The notes: generated from the sequence alone by a model not told the origin. Numbered from the stretch's first letter, positions 48,001 through 56,370 are shown. The stretch: DNA of 64,000 nt from Alcaligenaceae bacterium CGII-47 (GCA_019166125.1 JAHTBO010000002.1:188997-252996), one strand, 5' to 3'. Program-made: numbers and translations.

Positions 48001-48616
48001 GCCCAGGCGGCAGACCCGTCTGTTCACCCCCTACATCCCTAATCAGTGCACGCCACAAGGCCGCTTGCCATAACTGCTCATCGGGCAAGGCCTGGGCTCG
48101 CCCACGCCCATCGATCCACACATCCTCATGACGCATCCAGGCGGCCAGCCAGTCTGCACGGTAAACCTGATACTGATCAAATAAATCCGCAAGCCGCCCC
48201 GCCAACTGAAAGCGCTTGCGCAAACCATCATCACGAGCCAGAAATTGCCGCAAAACTGCATAAGTGGGTTGATCCAGCAAGTCTGGCAGGAGCCGCACCA
48301 AGCGCCAGATCAAGCGAGGCTTATCTAGCGGCGACTGCTCGGGTACCGCACCGTGCCCGAGCACCGTACGATACATGTTCCAGAGAAAGCGCGAAGGCAT
48401 GGAAAAGTCCAGCGCAGCGGCAATACCCGCCCCCTCGGCTTCCTCGGCCAGAGCCAGACGCAACCACTGGGCAATGCCATTGCTGTGCACCAGAATGACT
48501 TCGTTCTCGAGCGGGGCCAATGGATACCGCCGCAACCAAGCACACAACACATCACGCAGTTGCTCGGCCCGATTGCCGTGGACAAGCATCAGACCCGGGG
48601 TCACCGCCGTACTCAC
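45068..48616 (-). CDS. recC: Exodeoxyribonuclease V subunit gamma (RecC)
   Basis: RecC (about 1182 residues) scans DNA for the Chi sequence and splits the strands in RecBCD. The N-terminal part (LMLVHGNRAEQLRDVLCAWL and EVILVHSNGIAQWLRLAL) is typical; inactivated helicase motifs follow. DVIVMVPDIEAYAPHVQAVFG near 400 and FRYVCLLGMHDGAYPR near 690 are also conserved. GTG 48616 is preferred because GGCGGGA lies 6 bases before it; a TTG at 48643 gives 9 more residues and lies 2 bases after the upstream stop. It is first of the recCBD block and directly follows a solute-binding-domain gene. Confidence 0.94.
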   Translation of the reverse strand: MSTAVTPGLMLVHGNRAEQLRDVLCAWLRRYPLAPLENEVILVHSNGIAQWLRLALAEEAEGAGIAAALDFSMPSRFLWNMYRTVLGHGAVPEQSPLDKPRLIWRLVRLLPDLLDQPTYAVLRQFLARDDGLRKRFQLAGRLADLFDQYQVYRADWLAAWMRHEDVWIDGRGRAQALPDEQLWQAALWRALIRDVGGEQTGLPPGRAFVHEAFMAQLSARAPDSRPAGIPRRVLVFGVSAMPRQALEALEALAQWSQILVCVHNPCAHYWADIIPDRDLLRAQHQRQLRRPGMPEGLNDEQMHQYAHPLLASWGKQGRDFIGLLDDIDDPDSRGHYSPAFEALRQRIDLFESLPGASLLEQLQDDICDLRPLSESRKKWPAVDPVKDASIRFHIAHSAQREVEILHDQLLDAFNTDPTLRPRDVIVMVPDIEAYAPHVQAVFGLHDTSDQRFIPYTLADRAQRQADPLMLALEKLLALPHLRLTMGEVMDLLEVSAVRSRFGVHDDDVPRLHGWIREANIRWGLHAGHRASLGLAPTQAAGLQHTWLFGLQRMLLGYALGLDAPAWQGIEPYGEPGGLDAALLGPLSRLLDCLGHHWQVFSEGATPGQWHQRLVALQADFFLASNEQDALTLMRFEQIVQDWHEACDEAALVEVLPISVVAEHCLAQFDQGGLSQRFFAGALTFATLMPMRAIPFRYVCLLGMHDGAYPRAQVSMDFDLMVGRYRPGDRSRRDDDRYLFLEAMLSARDQFYVSWVGRSIQDNAVQPPSVLVAQLRDHLEAGWQLTDQTDGGNTSLVEALTAHHPLQPFSARYFPAVPDAEERSLFTYAREWRARNPDAVKHGLAKAPLGVLRREEPLSLIDLQRFLRNPVRAFFTSRLGVIFDQEDYQSDDLEPYELDALQTWRLREELVQVLVQAQNEGEDAAARIQTDLLRMQNRGDLVAGNLGTLAGLGLYEGMDNLLDHYREVLRRWPDSEVSVLPVHTQTRCSEGYTLELLDQLSGIRCNDLGERVRVVVQARHLVKNKTYRTYALVDAWLAHLAANLMEGGLMTLVLSPQGMVLFEPLEAARAQGMIADVMIAWDLGMREPLPIACRSALAWLRSLGSSVDNEAVIAPDHLAWSSAREAYDLEKAWCPYQSRAYPDFDALIASGAFAHWALRLYRGLADAIKPAEGFLAAIERGES

Positions 48617-48645
48617 TGATCGTCCCGCCTGCTCACGGCGCAACC

Positions 48646-49374
48646 CTAAATTAGCGCCAGCAAATCACTGTGATCGCTGCGGGCGAGCGACTGCGCAACA
48701 AAATTACAGGCCTTCATCCGCTGGATGTATGAGGCTAAATAGGTCCAACCCAAAGTTCGGCCCTTCGGTGTGGCCATTGCCTGTTCGATCGTAGTGAAGC
48801 TGCGATCAAGTATCCGATAACCCGGATGCGTAAGCATCCAGGTGCTTAGATAAGCCCGCACGCTGGCTACCGCATCCAATTGCTCATTGACAAACAACTC
48901 GACTGCGTCAGGCGTGGTCTGAGCACGAACCAGACGCGCGTGCTTGAGATGGTCAGACAAGTAAAGATCGTAGGCGGCCCCAAGTGCCGAGGCAATCCGT
49001 ACGCCAGGCTGATCGACGTCCTCTGGCGCATGTATAGGGGAGGCATCACGGACCATATACGATCCAGCCATCGCAGCATACGGCTGCGTGAACTGAAGCC
49101 GTTCGAGCCGGGCGGGGCTGATTGCGAGGAACGCAACATCCCATTTATCCTGAGCAACTGCGCCAACCACCTCGCGCGCAGCGTCAAAACAAATGAACTC
49201 TAAATTTATTTCAAGCTCACGCGCCAACTCGCGGGATAAGTCCACCGACACGCCAGATAATTCTTGTGTGTGCGGGTCCATCCGAACAAGCCCGGCGTTG
49301 CCAAAATTCAATGCAACGCGCAGCACGCCGTGCGGTGCGAGATTCTGCGCAATTTCAGAGGTCGAACGAAGCAT
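48646..49374 (-). CDS. SBP_bac_3-type solute-binding domain protein without signal peptide
   Basis: A 242-residue protein with the family 3 amino-acid-binding fold (GVLRVALNFGNAG, GVSVDLSRELARELEINLEF, WDVAFLAISPARLERLQFTQPY, DVDQPGVRIASALGAAYDLYL). It begins MLRSTSEIAQNLAPHG, without hydrophobic core or Sec/Tat pattern. The frame upstream of the ATG closes at a TGA 15 codons earlier, so no signal peptide can be hidden there. Secreted binding proteins need one; this protein is therefore likely cytoplasmic. No permease or ATPase gene is beside it; it sits 2 bases from the possible recC TTG. GGAA lies 5 bases before the start. Function unknown: a cytoplasmic amino-acid sensor is a guess. Confidence 0.82.
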   Translation of the reverse strand: MLRSTSEIAQNLAPHGVLRVALNFGNAGLVRMDPHTQELSGVSVDLSRELARELEINLEFICFDAAREVVGAVAQDKWDVAFLAISPARLERLQFTQPYAAMAGSYMVRDASPIHAPEDVDQPGVRIASALGAAYDLYLSDHLKHARLVRAQTTPDAVELFVNEQLDAVASVRAYLSTWMLTHPGYRILDRSFTTIEQAMATPKGRTLGWTYLASYIQRMKACNFVAQSLARSDHSDLLALI

Positions 49375-49571
49375 TATATTTCCAGACGTTACGTATCGTG
49401 GCCGAATCTTTAATATTCATATAATGACGTATAAATTACAAGCAATTCGTGCCGGAACAATGACTTAAGGCTTATGCTATAGGGCGAGAGGTCAGGTTCG
49501 TCGAACATGCATCACGCACCATACCACGCCCGCGAACGCTATCCCAGTACTATATATTGTAAGGTCCAGTC

Positions 49572-50363
49572 TTGAACACACCCCTCCCCCCCCGCACTCA
49601 GGCAGGGTATCCAACCGCCTCAAGCCTCGGTGAGCTACAGGCCAACCTGAGCGATATACACGCACGGATTCACGCCGCCTGCCAGCGCGCAGGTCGCGAC
49701 ACACAAGACGTACGCCTGCTGCCTGTTAGTAAAACGGTAGACGAGTCCAGGATACGGCTCGCCTATCAGGCGGGTTGCCGGGTCCTCGGAGAAAACAAAG
49801 TTCAGGAAGCCTTTAGAAAATGGGAAGCATTTACCGACGAGCTACCGGATCTGAACTGGGCCGTGATTGGGCATCTGCAAACCAATAAGGCCAAGCTTGT
49901 CGCGCGTTTTGCCAGTGAATTTCAGGCTCTCGATAGCCTGCGTATCGCCGAGACGCTCGATCGCCACTTGCAAGAGCAGGGCCGGGCGCTCGATGTCTAC
50001 GTACAGGTCAATACCTCTGGTGAAGCCAGCAAATTCGGTCTCTCACCAGAAGATGTTCTGGCCTTTGTACGCCAACTACCCGCCTATTCTGCACTTCGCG
50101 TTCGCGGCCTGATGACTTTGGCGAGATTCTCCTCCGACGAAGAGCACGTGCGACCGTGCTTTACACGTCTGCGCACGCTACGAGATCAACTGCGCCAGGA
50201 CAGCCCTTATGCAGAGCAGATCCAGGAACTGTCCATGGGTATGTCAGGCGACTTCGAGCTGGCGATCCAGGAAGGGGCGACCACTGTGCGCGTGGGCCAA
50301 GCGATCTTCGGTGCGCGCACGCGACCAGACAGTTACTATTGGCCCGAGGCGAATAAAACCTGA
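49572..50363 (+). CDS. yggS: PLP homeostasis protein (YggS/PLPBP family)
   Basis: A 263-residue alanine-racemase-fold protein that binds pyridoxal phosphate without known enzymatic activity and buffers the cellular PLP level. The PLP-binding lysine is in LLPVSKTVDESRIRLAYQAG near residue 53. LGENKVQEAFRKWEAF, WAVIGHLQTNKAK, VYVQVNTSGEASKFG, LMTLARF and LSMGMSGDFELAIQEGATTVRVGQAIFGAR are all canonical. The initiator is TTG with AAGG 8 bases before; no ATG is near. Together with pdxJ this window has two B6 genes, but they lie 48 kb apart. It precedes the NlpC/P60 gene after 22 bases, so co-transcription is likely. Confidence 0.94.
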   Translation: MNTPLPPRTQAGYPTASSLGELQANLSDIHARIHAACQRAGRDTQDVRLLPVSKTVDESRIRLAYQAGCRVLGENKVQEAFRKWEAFTDELPDLNWAVIGHLQTNKAKLVARFASEFQALDSLRIAETLDRHLQEQGRALDVYVQVNTSGEASKFGLSPEDVLAFVRQLPAYSALRVRGLMTLARFSSDEEHVRPCFTRLRTLRDQLRQDSPYAEQIQELSMGMSGDFELAIQEGATTVRVGQAIFGARTRPDSYYWPEANKT

Positions 50364-50385
50364 ACTGCATAGGGAGGGGACGAGG

Positions 50386-50898
50386 ATGATCCACACGAGG
50401 CCGTTTGATCAGTCACGACGCACCGGGATCACCCTCGCGTTGTTACTTACATTGGGTGCCTGTGCGAGTCCTTCGCGCCAGACACGTCTGACCAGCAGTC
50501 GTCTCCAGGTCGACGCCGCCAAACGAACTGAAGTCGTTATGACGGCCCTCAGCCTGCTAGAGACTCATTACCAATACGGCAGCGCACGTCCATCACGTGG
50601 ATTTGACTGTAGTGGCTTGGTGAAATACGTATTTGATACCGCCGCGCAGGCGCCTCTACCGCACAACACCTTGCAGATTGCCCAACTAAGCCGCCCGATA
50701 CCACGCAGCAGCCTACAGCCCGGTGACTTTGTATTTTTCAATACGCTGGGACGATCTAATTCGCATATGGGAATTTATCTCGGTGATGCCGCCTTTATCA
50801 ACGCACCATCGACAGGCGGCCGTGTGCGTATTGACTCTCTGGACAATCCTTATTACACACGGCATTTTGAATCTGCACGCACCGTATTTGTGCCTTGA
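50386..50898 (+). CDS. NlpC/P60 family lipoprotein, peptidoglycan endopeptidase
   Basis: The 170-residue precursor has a lipoprotein signal (SRRTGITLALLLTLGAC) with lipobox LGAC near residue 26, so it should be anchored in the envelope. The NlpC/P60 domain contains the catalytic cysteine in GFDCSGLVKYVF, the His in SNSHMGIYLGD, and the third polar residue in AFINAPSTGG. Such enzymes cut the D-Glu/mDAP bond or similar bonds in peptidoglycan; size and order resemble the Spr/MepS group. The start ATG 50386 is preferred, preceded by GAGG; an upstream start would run through yggS. Confidence 0.9.
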   Translation: MIHTRPFDQSRRTGITLALLLTLGACASPSRQTRLTSSRLQVDAAKRTEVVMTALSLLETHYQYGSARPSRGFDCSGLVKYVFDTAAQAPLPHNTLQIAQLSRPIPRSSLQPGDFVFFNTLGRSNSHMGIYLGDAAFINAPSTGGRVRIDSLDNPYYTRHFESARTVFVP

Positions 50899-50950
50899 AT
50901 ATACTTAGTGGCGTTGAACTTATCGCCTGCCCTATTTGCCCGGAGCAACC

Positions 50951-51376
50951 ATGCCTCTTACCCCGTTTCATCTCGCCATCCCCGTTTACGACCTTGCAGC
51001 TGCCCGTCATTTTTATAATGAAACGTTTGGCCTCACAGAAGGCCGGTCCAGCGATCAATGGGTTGATTTTAATTTTTTCGGACACCAACTCGTCATCCAC
51101 GAACATCCCAAAACCCCCAGCCAGGAATCAGCGCATACCAATCCGGTTGACGGCCATGATGTCCCGGTCCCACATTTTGGTGTGGTATTGGAATGGTCGC
51201 GCTGGGAGGCCTTGGCCGAACGCCTTAAATCCCGAAACACTGCGTTTGTCATCGAGCCGGGCATCCGTTTCAAAGGACTGGTCGGCGAGCAAGCTACCAT
51301 GTTCCTTCTGGATCCGTGCGGCAATGCCCTGGAATTCAAGGCATTCAAGGACATGGGACAGCTCTTTGCCAAATAA
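50951..51376 (+). CDS. VOC (glyoxalase/bleomycin resistance) superfamily protein
   Basis: A 141-residue one-module vicinal-oxygen-chelate protein. The N-terminal strand-helix unit ([24 protein letters not shown]) and the second unit (FHF-like [22 protein letters not shown]) with [15 protein letters not shown] at the end carry the His/Glu metal ligands expected of the fold. The length equals the usual one. Such proteins are dioxygenases, glyoxalases or binding proteins; which one cannot be said. GGAG precedes the ATG at 51 by about 8 bases. It starts 52 bases after the NlpC gene and is followed by a long stem. Confidence 0.82.
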   Translation: MPLTPFHLAIPVYDLAAARHFYNETFGLTEGRSSDQWVDFNFFGHQLVIHEHPKTPSQESAHTNPVDGHDVPVPHFGVVLEWSRWEALAERLKSRNTAFVIEPGIRFKGLVGEQATMFLLDPCGNALEFKAFKDMGQLFAK

Positions 51377-51393
51377 AGCCATGCACCAATCGA

Positions 51394-51425
51394 CACCGCC
51401 TACAAACGTATCGTTGTAGGCGGTG
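51394..51425. terminator. 12-bp inverted repeat between convergent genes
   Basis: A perfect 12-bp stem (51394-51405 with 51414-51425) lies between the VOC gene and the convergent spy. The T tract is poor on both strands (GTATTTACA on the plus strand). It probably ends transcription in both directions, perhaps with low efficiency. Confidence 0.6.
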
Positions 51426-51452
51426 GTATTTACAGCTTAAGGAAAATGCTGA

Positions 51453-51947
51453 TCAGGATTTTGTAGACGGGTCAGCCCTGGTGTGCTTGCCATTGCGACG
51501 CTGCTCAAAAGAGGTCTTGAGCTGTTCACGCTGCTCTGGGGTCAGTACGGCCTGGATCTGCGCGTGTTGCTTGGCGCGCAGCAACGCTAACTGCCCCTGT
51601 GCCTGCCCCAGCTCTGTAGCGAGCGCCTGCGCATTGGCCTCATCAAATGTCGCGGCACGACTTAACTCACGCAGCTTGGTCGCTGCTGCACGCTGGCTGT
51701 TTTTCAGCTTGAACATCTCGGGTGCCTGGTCATGATGGATCTTGAAAATCTGATCGCGCTGCGCCTCGCTGAGGTCTAAACGCTGGAACATCCGGCCTTG
51801 CATACCATCATGGCTGCGATGCATGGACATACGATCAGGCGAGCCGTGCGACGCACACTGGCCACCACCTTGTGCGAACGAAGCCATGGGTGCAGCACCC
51901 AGTGCCATCGTTGCGGCCAGTACGGAAATTGCGAGGGACTTTTTCAT
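51453..51947 (-). CDS. spy: Spy/CpxP family periplasmic chaperone
   Basis: The 164-residue precursor has a Sec signal peptide (MKKSLAISVLAATMALGAAPMASFA), then a helical protein with two LTxxQ-type motifs (LSEAQRDQIFKIHHDQ near residue 78 and LTPEQREQLKTSF near 140), which define the Spy/CpxP family. Spy is a periplasmic, ATP-independent chaperone induced by envelope stress. The ATG at 51947 is preceded by AAGGAG, and the ORF further up has no signal sequence. A BaeR-box-like sequence and a promoter lie between it and baeR, matching its control by BaeSR in E. coli. It is downstream of baeS-baeR on the same strand. Confidence 0.9.
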   Translation of the reverse strand: MKKSLAISVLAATMALGAAPMASFAQGGGQCASHGSPDRMSMHRSHDGMQGRMFQRLDLSEAQRDQIFKIHHDQAPEMFKLKNSQRAAATKLRELSRAATFDEANAQALATELGQAQGQLALLRAKQHAQIQAVLTPEQREQLKTSFEQRRNGKHTRADPSTKS

Positions 51948-51987
51948 GGATAACTCCTTATTTGAAACGCTGATCCAAAACCGATTC

Positions 51988-52016
51988 AATATCGATTTGC
52001 GACATAGACAGGTTAA
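51988..52016 (-). promoter_or_regulatory. Candidate promoter of spy
   Basis: On the minus strand, TTAACC (52011-52016) and GATATT (51988-51993) are separated by 17 bases, each with 4 of 6 consensus matches. The BaeR-like box ends 24 bases upstream of the -35 element. The leader would be about 34 bases. Confidence 0.5.
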
Positions 52017-52040
52017 ACAAACAATGAGGTGGAAAAATGA

Positions 52041-52058
52041 ATGAAATATGGAGAAATC
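52041..52058 (-). promoter_or_regulatory. BaeR-box-like operator upstream of spy
   Basis: The minus strand reads GATTTCTCCATATTTCAT, and its core TTTCTCCAT plus the following bases match 12 of 18 positions of the E. coli BaeR consensus. It overlaps the last bases of baeR. Position upstream of the spy promoter supports activation by BaeR. Confidence 0.6.
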
Positions 52059-52752
52059 ATGAATCCGGATCGCCAAGCTCTAGCCGATACCCGACACCAT
52101 AGACGGACTTGATCAGGTCCTGGCCTGGACGTAGCGCTTCGAGCTTACGACGCAGGTTCTTGACGTGGCTATCAACCGTACGATCCGTCACGACACGATG
52201 GTCGTCGTACAGACGCGCCAAGACACGATCGCGTGAAAATATCCTGCCAGGCGCGGAAGCCAACAAGGCAAGCAGGCGAAACTCTACAGGCGTCAGATCC
52301 AACCCCACACCGTCCAGATGTGCGGTATACGCCTCTTGATCGATCTGCAAGCTGTCATCGGTAGCCTGCACCAGCGCGCTTGACTCAGGCTGACTGCGGC
52401 GCAATACCGCCTTGACTCGCGCAACGACTTCACGCGGACTGTAGGGCTTGCAGATGTAGTCATCCGCCCCGAACTCTAGCCCCAGCAGGCGATCGATTTC
52501 CTCAACCCGCGCAGTGACCATAATGATTGGTACTGCGCTAGAGACACGCAATTCCCGACATACATCCAGGCCATCCTTACCCGGGAGCATCAGATCGAGC
52601 AGAATCAAATCTGGTGACCAGCGTCCCACTGTATCGGCCACCTCATTGCCATTATCCAGGCACACGACCTCATAGCCGCCCGCCTCTAGATACACCCGTA
52701 ACACCTCGGCGAGTTTGGGCTCGTCCTCGACCACCAATACACGTGTCGTCAT
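52057..52752 (-). CDS. baeR: Response regulator BaeR
   Basis: A 231-residue OmpR-type regulator. The receiver has VVEDEPKLAEVL, the phosphorylated Asp in LILLDLMLPGKDG, and the switch Thr and Lys in MVTARVEE and ICKPYSPREV. The segment EEIDRLLGLEFGADDYICKP is almost the E. coli BaeR sequence. A winged-helix DNA-binding domain follows (LDLTPVEFRLL to VYGVGYRLE). BaeR regulates spy and, in E. coli, several RND efflux operons. Its ATG overlaps the end of baeS by ATGA; spy follows. Confidence 0.94.
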   Translation of the reverse strand: MTTRVLVVEDEPKLAEVLRVYLEAGGYEVVCLDNGNEVADTVGRWSPDLILLDLMLPGKDGLDVCRELRVSSAVPIIMVTARVEEIDRLLGLEFGADDYICKPYSPREVVARVKAVLRRSQPESSALVQATDDSLQIDQEAYTAHLDGVGLDLTPVEFRLLALLASAPGRIFSRDRVLARLYDDHRVVTDRTVDSHVKNLRRKLEALRPGQDLIKSVYGVGYRLELGDPDS

Positions 52753-54155
52753 TCATGATCTCCGTCATGCGTTGGGAACACCATCACCATCCGTACGCCG
52801 CCGAGTTCAGAGCCTTCGGCAACGATGCTGCCACCGTGCGCCTGAACAATACGCTGGCAAATCGCCAGCCCCAGCCCCGCCCCACCGTGTTCACGGCTGC
52901 GTGAAGCCTCGACACGGAACAAGCGTTCAAATATGCGTGATCGCATCGCTTCGGGCACCCCCGGTGAGCTATCCTCAACGATCAGACGCACCCCGTCTTG
53001 CACCGCCTCAACCATCAGGCGTGCGCGTCCTGGAGCGTCGGTATAGCGCAGACTGTTTTCTAGAATATTACCTAGCAATTGCGTGAGCCGCTGGGCATCG
53101 CCCAACATAAACAAGCCAGGCCGAGAAACAAGTTCCAGCGCGATCTCACGCTGCGCAAAACGTTCGCGATAGACAGCGACCACGTCCTGCACGAGTGCCG
53201 CCAGATCGATGGGCTCCATCCGATAATTCAATGCCCCCGCATCTGCCAAAGAGAGCTCATATAAATCGTCGATCAGCTTACTCAACAACAACACCTCATG
53301 CTGCAAGGACGCTAGGGTCTGAGCCGTGGGCTCACGCAAACCGTCCTGTAAGGCCTCGATCTCACCGCGCAAGACTGCCAGCGGGGTACGCAGTTCATGT
53401 GAAACATCAGCCATCATGTCACGGCGTAACTGCTCGTTGCGCTCCAGACTATAGGCCAGACGATTAAAGTCATCCGCCAGCCGCCCTAACTCATCGCTGG
53501 ATCTTGACACGACACGCACTGTGTAATCCCCCCTCGCCAACTGATGGGTCGCCCGAGTAATACGTCGCACTGGCGCGAGCAACATACGTGCGAACAACAG
53601 ACTCACCAAGGTCGCGAGCAGAACCGAAAGACCGACAATTACCCAGGTGGTCATCAACTGCCGTTCCTGAAAGCGCTGATCGACTGCATTGCTCACGATC
53701 ATCTCGGGGGGTGGGCGCGTCATCAACCATCCTACTGTCCGATCCTCAACGCGCAAGGCATAACGTTGGGCGTCGCGATTCTGCGGCAAGCCGCGCCCAA
53801 CCACCAAGGCCCCCTGTTCATCGAGCAGTGCTGTGCGTGGGGGCAGCGAGCGATCATGATCGGCGTGAGCGCCCGGTGCGCGAGGGCCATCATTCAACGC
53901 CTCACGCTGTAAGGTGCGCAGCAGTCGGCGCCAACGCCTTTCATCCTCACGCCAGCGCGTCCAGCCACCTTCGCGCACATAATCAGCCTCTAGCACTTCA
54001 GCGAGCAGCGCCAAACGCTGTTGCTCACGCTCCTGAATATAGCTGACGAAGCCACGCTCGAAACTAAAGCGCACGGCCCCCCCCATCGCCAAGGCAATGA
54101 TGATGCACGAGCACACAATGGCTAAGAACAACTTGAATGAAATGCCGAATCGCAT
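52749..54155 (-). CDS. baeS: Sensor histidine kinase BaeS
   Basis: A 468-residue inner-membrane kinase that senses envelope damage. TM1 is at about residues 8-30 (SFKLFLAIVCSCIIIALAM cut), and the motif RFSFERGFVSYIQEREQQRLALL then follows; a periplasmic domain leads to TM2 near 170-190. HAMP (LLAPVRRITRATHQLARGDYTVRV), HisKA with the phosphorylated His in DVSHELRTPLAVLRGE, and HATPase (NILENSLRY, GAGLGLAICQRIV) follow. The segments SFERGF and TPLAVLRGE are close to E. coli BaeS. It shares a 128-base gap with the divergent ABC exporter. Confidence 0.93.
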   Translation of the reverse strand: MRFGISFKLFLAIVCSCIIIALAMGGAVRFSFERGFVSYIQEREQQRLALLAEVLEADYVREGGWTRWREDERRWRRLLRTLQREALNDGPRAPGAHADHDRSLPPRTALLDEQGALVVGRGLPQNRDAQRYALRVEDRTVGWLMTRPPPEMIVSNAVDQRFQERQLMTTWVIVGLSVLLATLVSLLFARMLLAPVRRITRATHQLARGDYTVRVVSRSSDELGRLADDFNRLAYSLERNEQLRRDMMADVSHELRTPLAVLRGEIEALQDGLREPTAQTLASLQHEVLLLSKLIDDLYELSLADAGALNYRMEPIDLAALVQDVVAVYRERFAQREIALELVSRPGLFMLGDAQRLTQLLGNILENSLRYTDAPGRARLMVEAVQDGVRLIVEDSSPGVPEAMRSRIFERLFRVEASRSREHGGAGLGLAICQRIVQAHGGSIVAEGSELGGVRMVMVFPTHDGDHE

Positions 54156-54283
54156 AAGCTACTTATACCCGAACTCAATCGCAACCCGTTGCCAGCGCCC
54201 GAAAATTCACAGAATCTACACAGTTTTTACGGATTGACTTTCGCTGTATCCTGTTTGATTCCACCAAGGTCACGCCCACTATC

Positions 54284-55210
54284 ATGTCATCGATCATTTC
54301 CGTCTCAAAACTTAATAAGGTCTACGCCTCTGGTCTGCACGCCTTAAAACAAATAGATCTGGACATTCATCGAGGCGAGATCTTCGCCTTGCTGGGGCCC
54401 AACGGCGCAGGCAAGACCACGCTAATCAGCATTATCTGCGGGTTGGTGAATCCAAGCAGCGGAACCGTACTCGCCGACGGCCACAATATCGTCAGCGACT
54501 ATCGAGCCGCACGCGCCAAGATTGGCCTTGTGCCTCAGGAGCTCACCACCGATGCGTTTGAGACCGTCTGGGACACAGTGAGCTTCAGTCGCGGCTTATT
54601 CGGCAAGCCGCCTAACCCAGCGCATATTGAAAAGGTCCTTCGAGGCCTATCCTTGTGGGACAAGAGAAGCAATAAGCTCATCACGCTATCGGGCGGTATG
54701 AAGCGTCGCGTACTGATTGCCAAAGCGCTATCGCACGAACCATTGATCCTCTTTCTGGACGAACCCACTGCTGGCGTGGATGTATCACTGCGCAAGGATA
54801 TGTGGGCGATGGTCCGATCACTACGTGCCACCGGCGTAACCATTATTCTGACCACTCATTATATTGAGGAGGCAGAAGAGATGGCTGATCGGATCGGCAT
54901 CATCAACAAAGGCGAAATCATGCTGGTCGAGGACAAGACCACCCTGATGCGTTCACTCGGTCAAAAGCAATTGATTCTGCATCTGCACACGGCACTCGAC
55001 GCCCTACCCCAGGCACTGTCCGCATGGCCGCTGACGTTGGCTGCCGATGGCTACGACTTGGTCTACACCTATGACGTACAGCGCCAGGATACCGGCATCA
55101 CGCCTCTGATTGCGGCCATGGCAGCGCACGGTATTGTCCTCAAGGATCTAGAAACCACCCAGCGATCATTAGAGGATATTTTTGTTGATCTGATCAGGGA
55201 GCATGCATGA
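54284..55210 (+). CDS. ABC exporter ATP-binding protein (YadG-like)
   Basis: The 308-residue ATPase has Walker [13 protein letters not shown] near 40, the signature [16 protein letters not shown], Walker [14 protein letters not shown] and the switch [14 protein letters not shown]. About 80 further residues form a C-terminal regulatory part typical of DrrA/YadG ATPases. The partner permease starts in its last codons (ATGA overlap). The exported compound is unknown. A TTGACT at 54234-54239 in the baeS-ABC gap may be a -35 element, but no good -10 element lies at the right distance. Confidence 0.92.
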   Translation: MSSIISVSKLNKVYASGLHALKQIDLDIHRGEIFALLGPNGAGKTTLISIICGLVNPSSGTVLADGHNIVSDYRAARAKIGLVPQELTTDAFETVWDTVSFSRGLFGKPPNPAHIEKVLRGLSLWDKRSNKLITLSGGMKRRVLIAKALSHEPLILFLDEPTAGVDVSLRKDMWAMVRSLRATGVTIILTTHYIEEAEEMADRIGIINKGEIMLVEDKTTLMRSLGQKQLILHLHTALDALPQALSAWPLTLAADGYDLVYTYDVQRQDTGITPLIAAMAAHGIVLKDLETTQRSLEDIFVDLIREHA

Positions 55211-55968
55211 ACATCCGCGCAATTAAGGCGATTTATCGCTTTGAGATGGCTCGCACCTGGCGCACCTTGATGCAAAGCATCATCGCCCCCGTTATCTCGA
55301 CGTCCCTGTATTTCGTCGTTTTTGGTGCAGCGATAGGCGGGCGGATCGAGCAGATCGGCGGCGTAAGCTACGGTGCATTCATCGTGCCTGGTCTCATTAT
55401 GCTTTCGCTGCTCACGCAGAGTATCTCCAACGCTTCATTCGGAATCTATTTTCCAAAATTCACCGGAACAATCTATGAATTGCTCTCTGCCCCGATCTCC
55501 TATTTTGAAGTGCTACTGGGCTATGTCGGGGCAGCAGCCACCAAGTCGATCGTCCTGGGCCTGATCATTCTCGCAACAGCAGGCCTGTTTGTCCCTATGC
55601 GCATCGATCACCCTTGGGTGATGTTGCTGTTTTTAGTCCTGACTGCCGTGACCTTTAGCCTGTTTGGCTTCATCATCGGCATCTGGGCAGACAACTTTGA
55701 AAAATTACAGCTTGTGCCCATGCTGATTGTGACCCCACTGACCTTTTTGGGTGGCAGCTTTTATTCGATCGATATGCTCCCGCCCTTCTGGCAGACGGTG
55801 ACCCTACTCAATCCCGTTGTCTATCTGGTGAGCGGATTTCGCTGGAGCTTCTACGGCTTGGCCGATGTCAGCATCCTACTCAGCCTGAGCATGACGCTCG
55901 CTTTCCTCGCTATTTGCCTATGTACCGTGGCCTGGATATTCAAAACCGGCTATAGGCTGCGATCATAA
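55207..55968 (+). CDS. ABC-2 type exporter permease (YadH-like)
   Basis: A 253-residue inner-membrane protein with six probable transmembrane helices and the ABC-2 fold. [24 protein letters not shown] and the C-terminal [34 protein letters not shown] (its central part) are typical of the YadH/NodJ group. ATG overlaps the ATPase stop, and the two should form the full exporter as dimers. Together they resemble E. coli YadGH, whose substrate is also unproven. It ends only 12 bases before the cspA promoter. Confidence 0.92.
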   Translation: MNIRAIKAIYRFEMARTWRTLMQSIIAPVISTSLYFVVFGAAIGGRIEQIGGVSYGAFIVPGLIMLSLLTQSISNASFGIYFPKFTGTIYELLSAPISYFEVLLGYVGAAATKSIVLGLIILATAGLFVPMRIDHPWVMLLFLVLTAVTFSLFGFIIGIWADNFEKLQLVPMLIVTPLTFLGGSFYSIDMLPPFWQTVTLLNPVVYLVSGFRWSFYGLADVSILLSLSMTLAFLAICLCTVAWIFKTGYRLRS

Positions 55969-55980
55969 CGAAATAAGCAC

Positions 55981-56009
55981 TTGACTTAAGTCTCATTTCC
56001 GCCTATGCT
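55981..56009 (+). promoter_or_regulatory. Promoter of the cold-shock gene
   Basis: TTGACT (55981-55986, 5 of 6) and TATGCT (56004-56009, 4 of 6) are separated by exactly 17 bases. Transcription should start near 56016, giving a leader of about 126 bases, long as in cspA-type genes. The leader has repeats of AGTAC (near 56040-56070). Confidence 0.75.
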
Positions 56010-56141
56010 TCGTCCCTAGATTTTCAAGTTCGTTGAAGTTAGTACAACTCAGTACCAGACCAGTACTTTTTTGCTCCAATCTCTACACCTTGACAGTCTT
56101 CCACTGGGCATATCGCTCGTAATTTTCAAGGATTGCAAAAA

Positions 56142-56351
56142 ATGCAAACAGAAACTGGTATTGTAAAATGGTTCAACAACGAAAAGGGCTTCGGCTTCAT
56201 CACGCCTGAGGCGGGCGGCAAGGACTTGTTCGCTCACCACACCGACATCATCGGCACTGGCTTCAAGTCGCTCGAGGAAAACCAACGCGTTTCCTACGTT
56301 GCTGCTGAAGGCCAAAAGGGTCCCCAAGCCAAGTCAATCCAAGTTATCTAA
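56142..56351 (+). CDS. cspA: Cold-shock protein, CspA family
   Basis: A 69-residue single-OB-fold RNA chaperone that melts RNA structure. The RNP1 motif KGFGFITPE and RNP2 motif DLFAHHTDI are intact, with the usual [15 protein letters not shown] at the start. The ATG at 56142 has AAGGA 9 bases upstream; a TTG three codons earlier is possible but nearer to the ribosome-binding site. The long leader and the terminator suggest a separate, strongly expressed unit. Whether it is cold-induced or constitutive cannot be judged from sequence alone. Confidence 0.95.
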   Translation: MQTETGIVKWFNNEKGFGFITPEAGGKDLFAHHTDIIGTGFKSLEENQRVSYVAAEGQKGPQAKSIQVI

Positions 56352-56370
56352 TAACTGCCGGATTGTAGAA

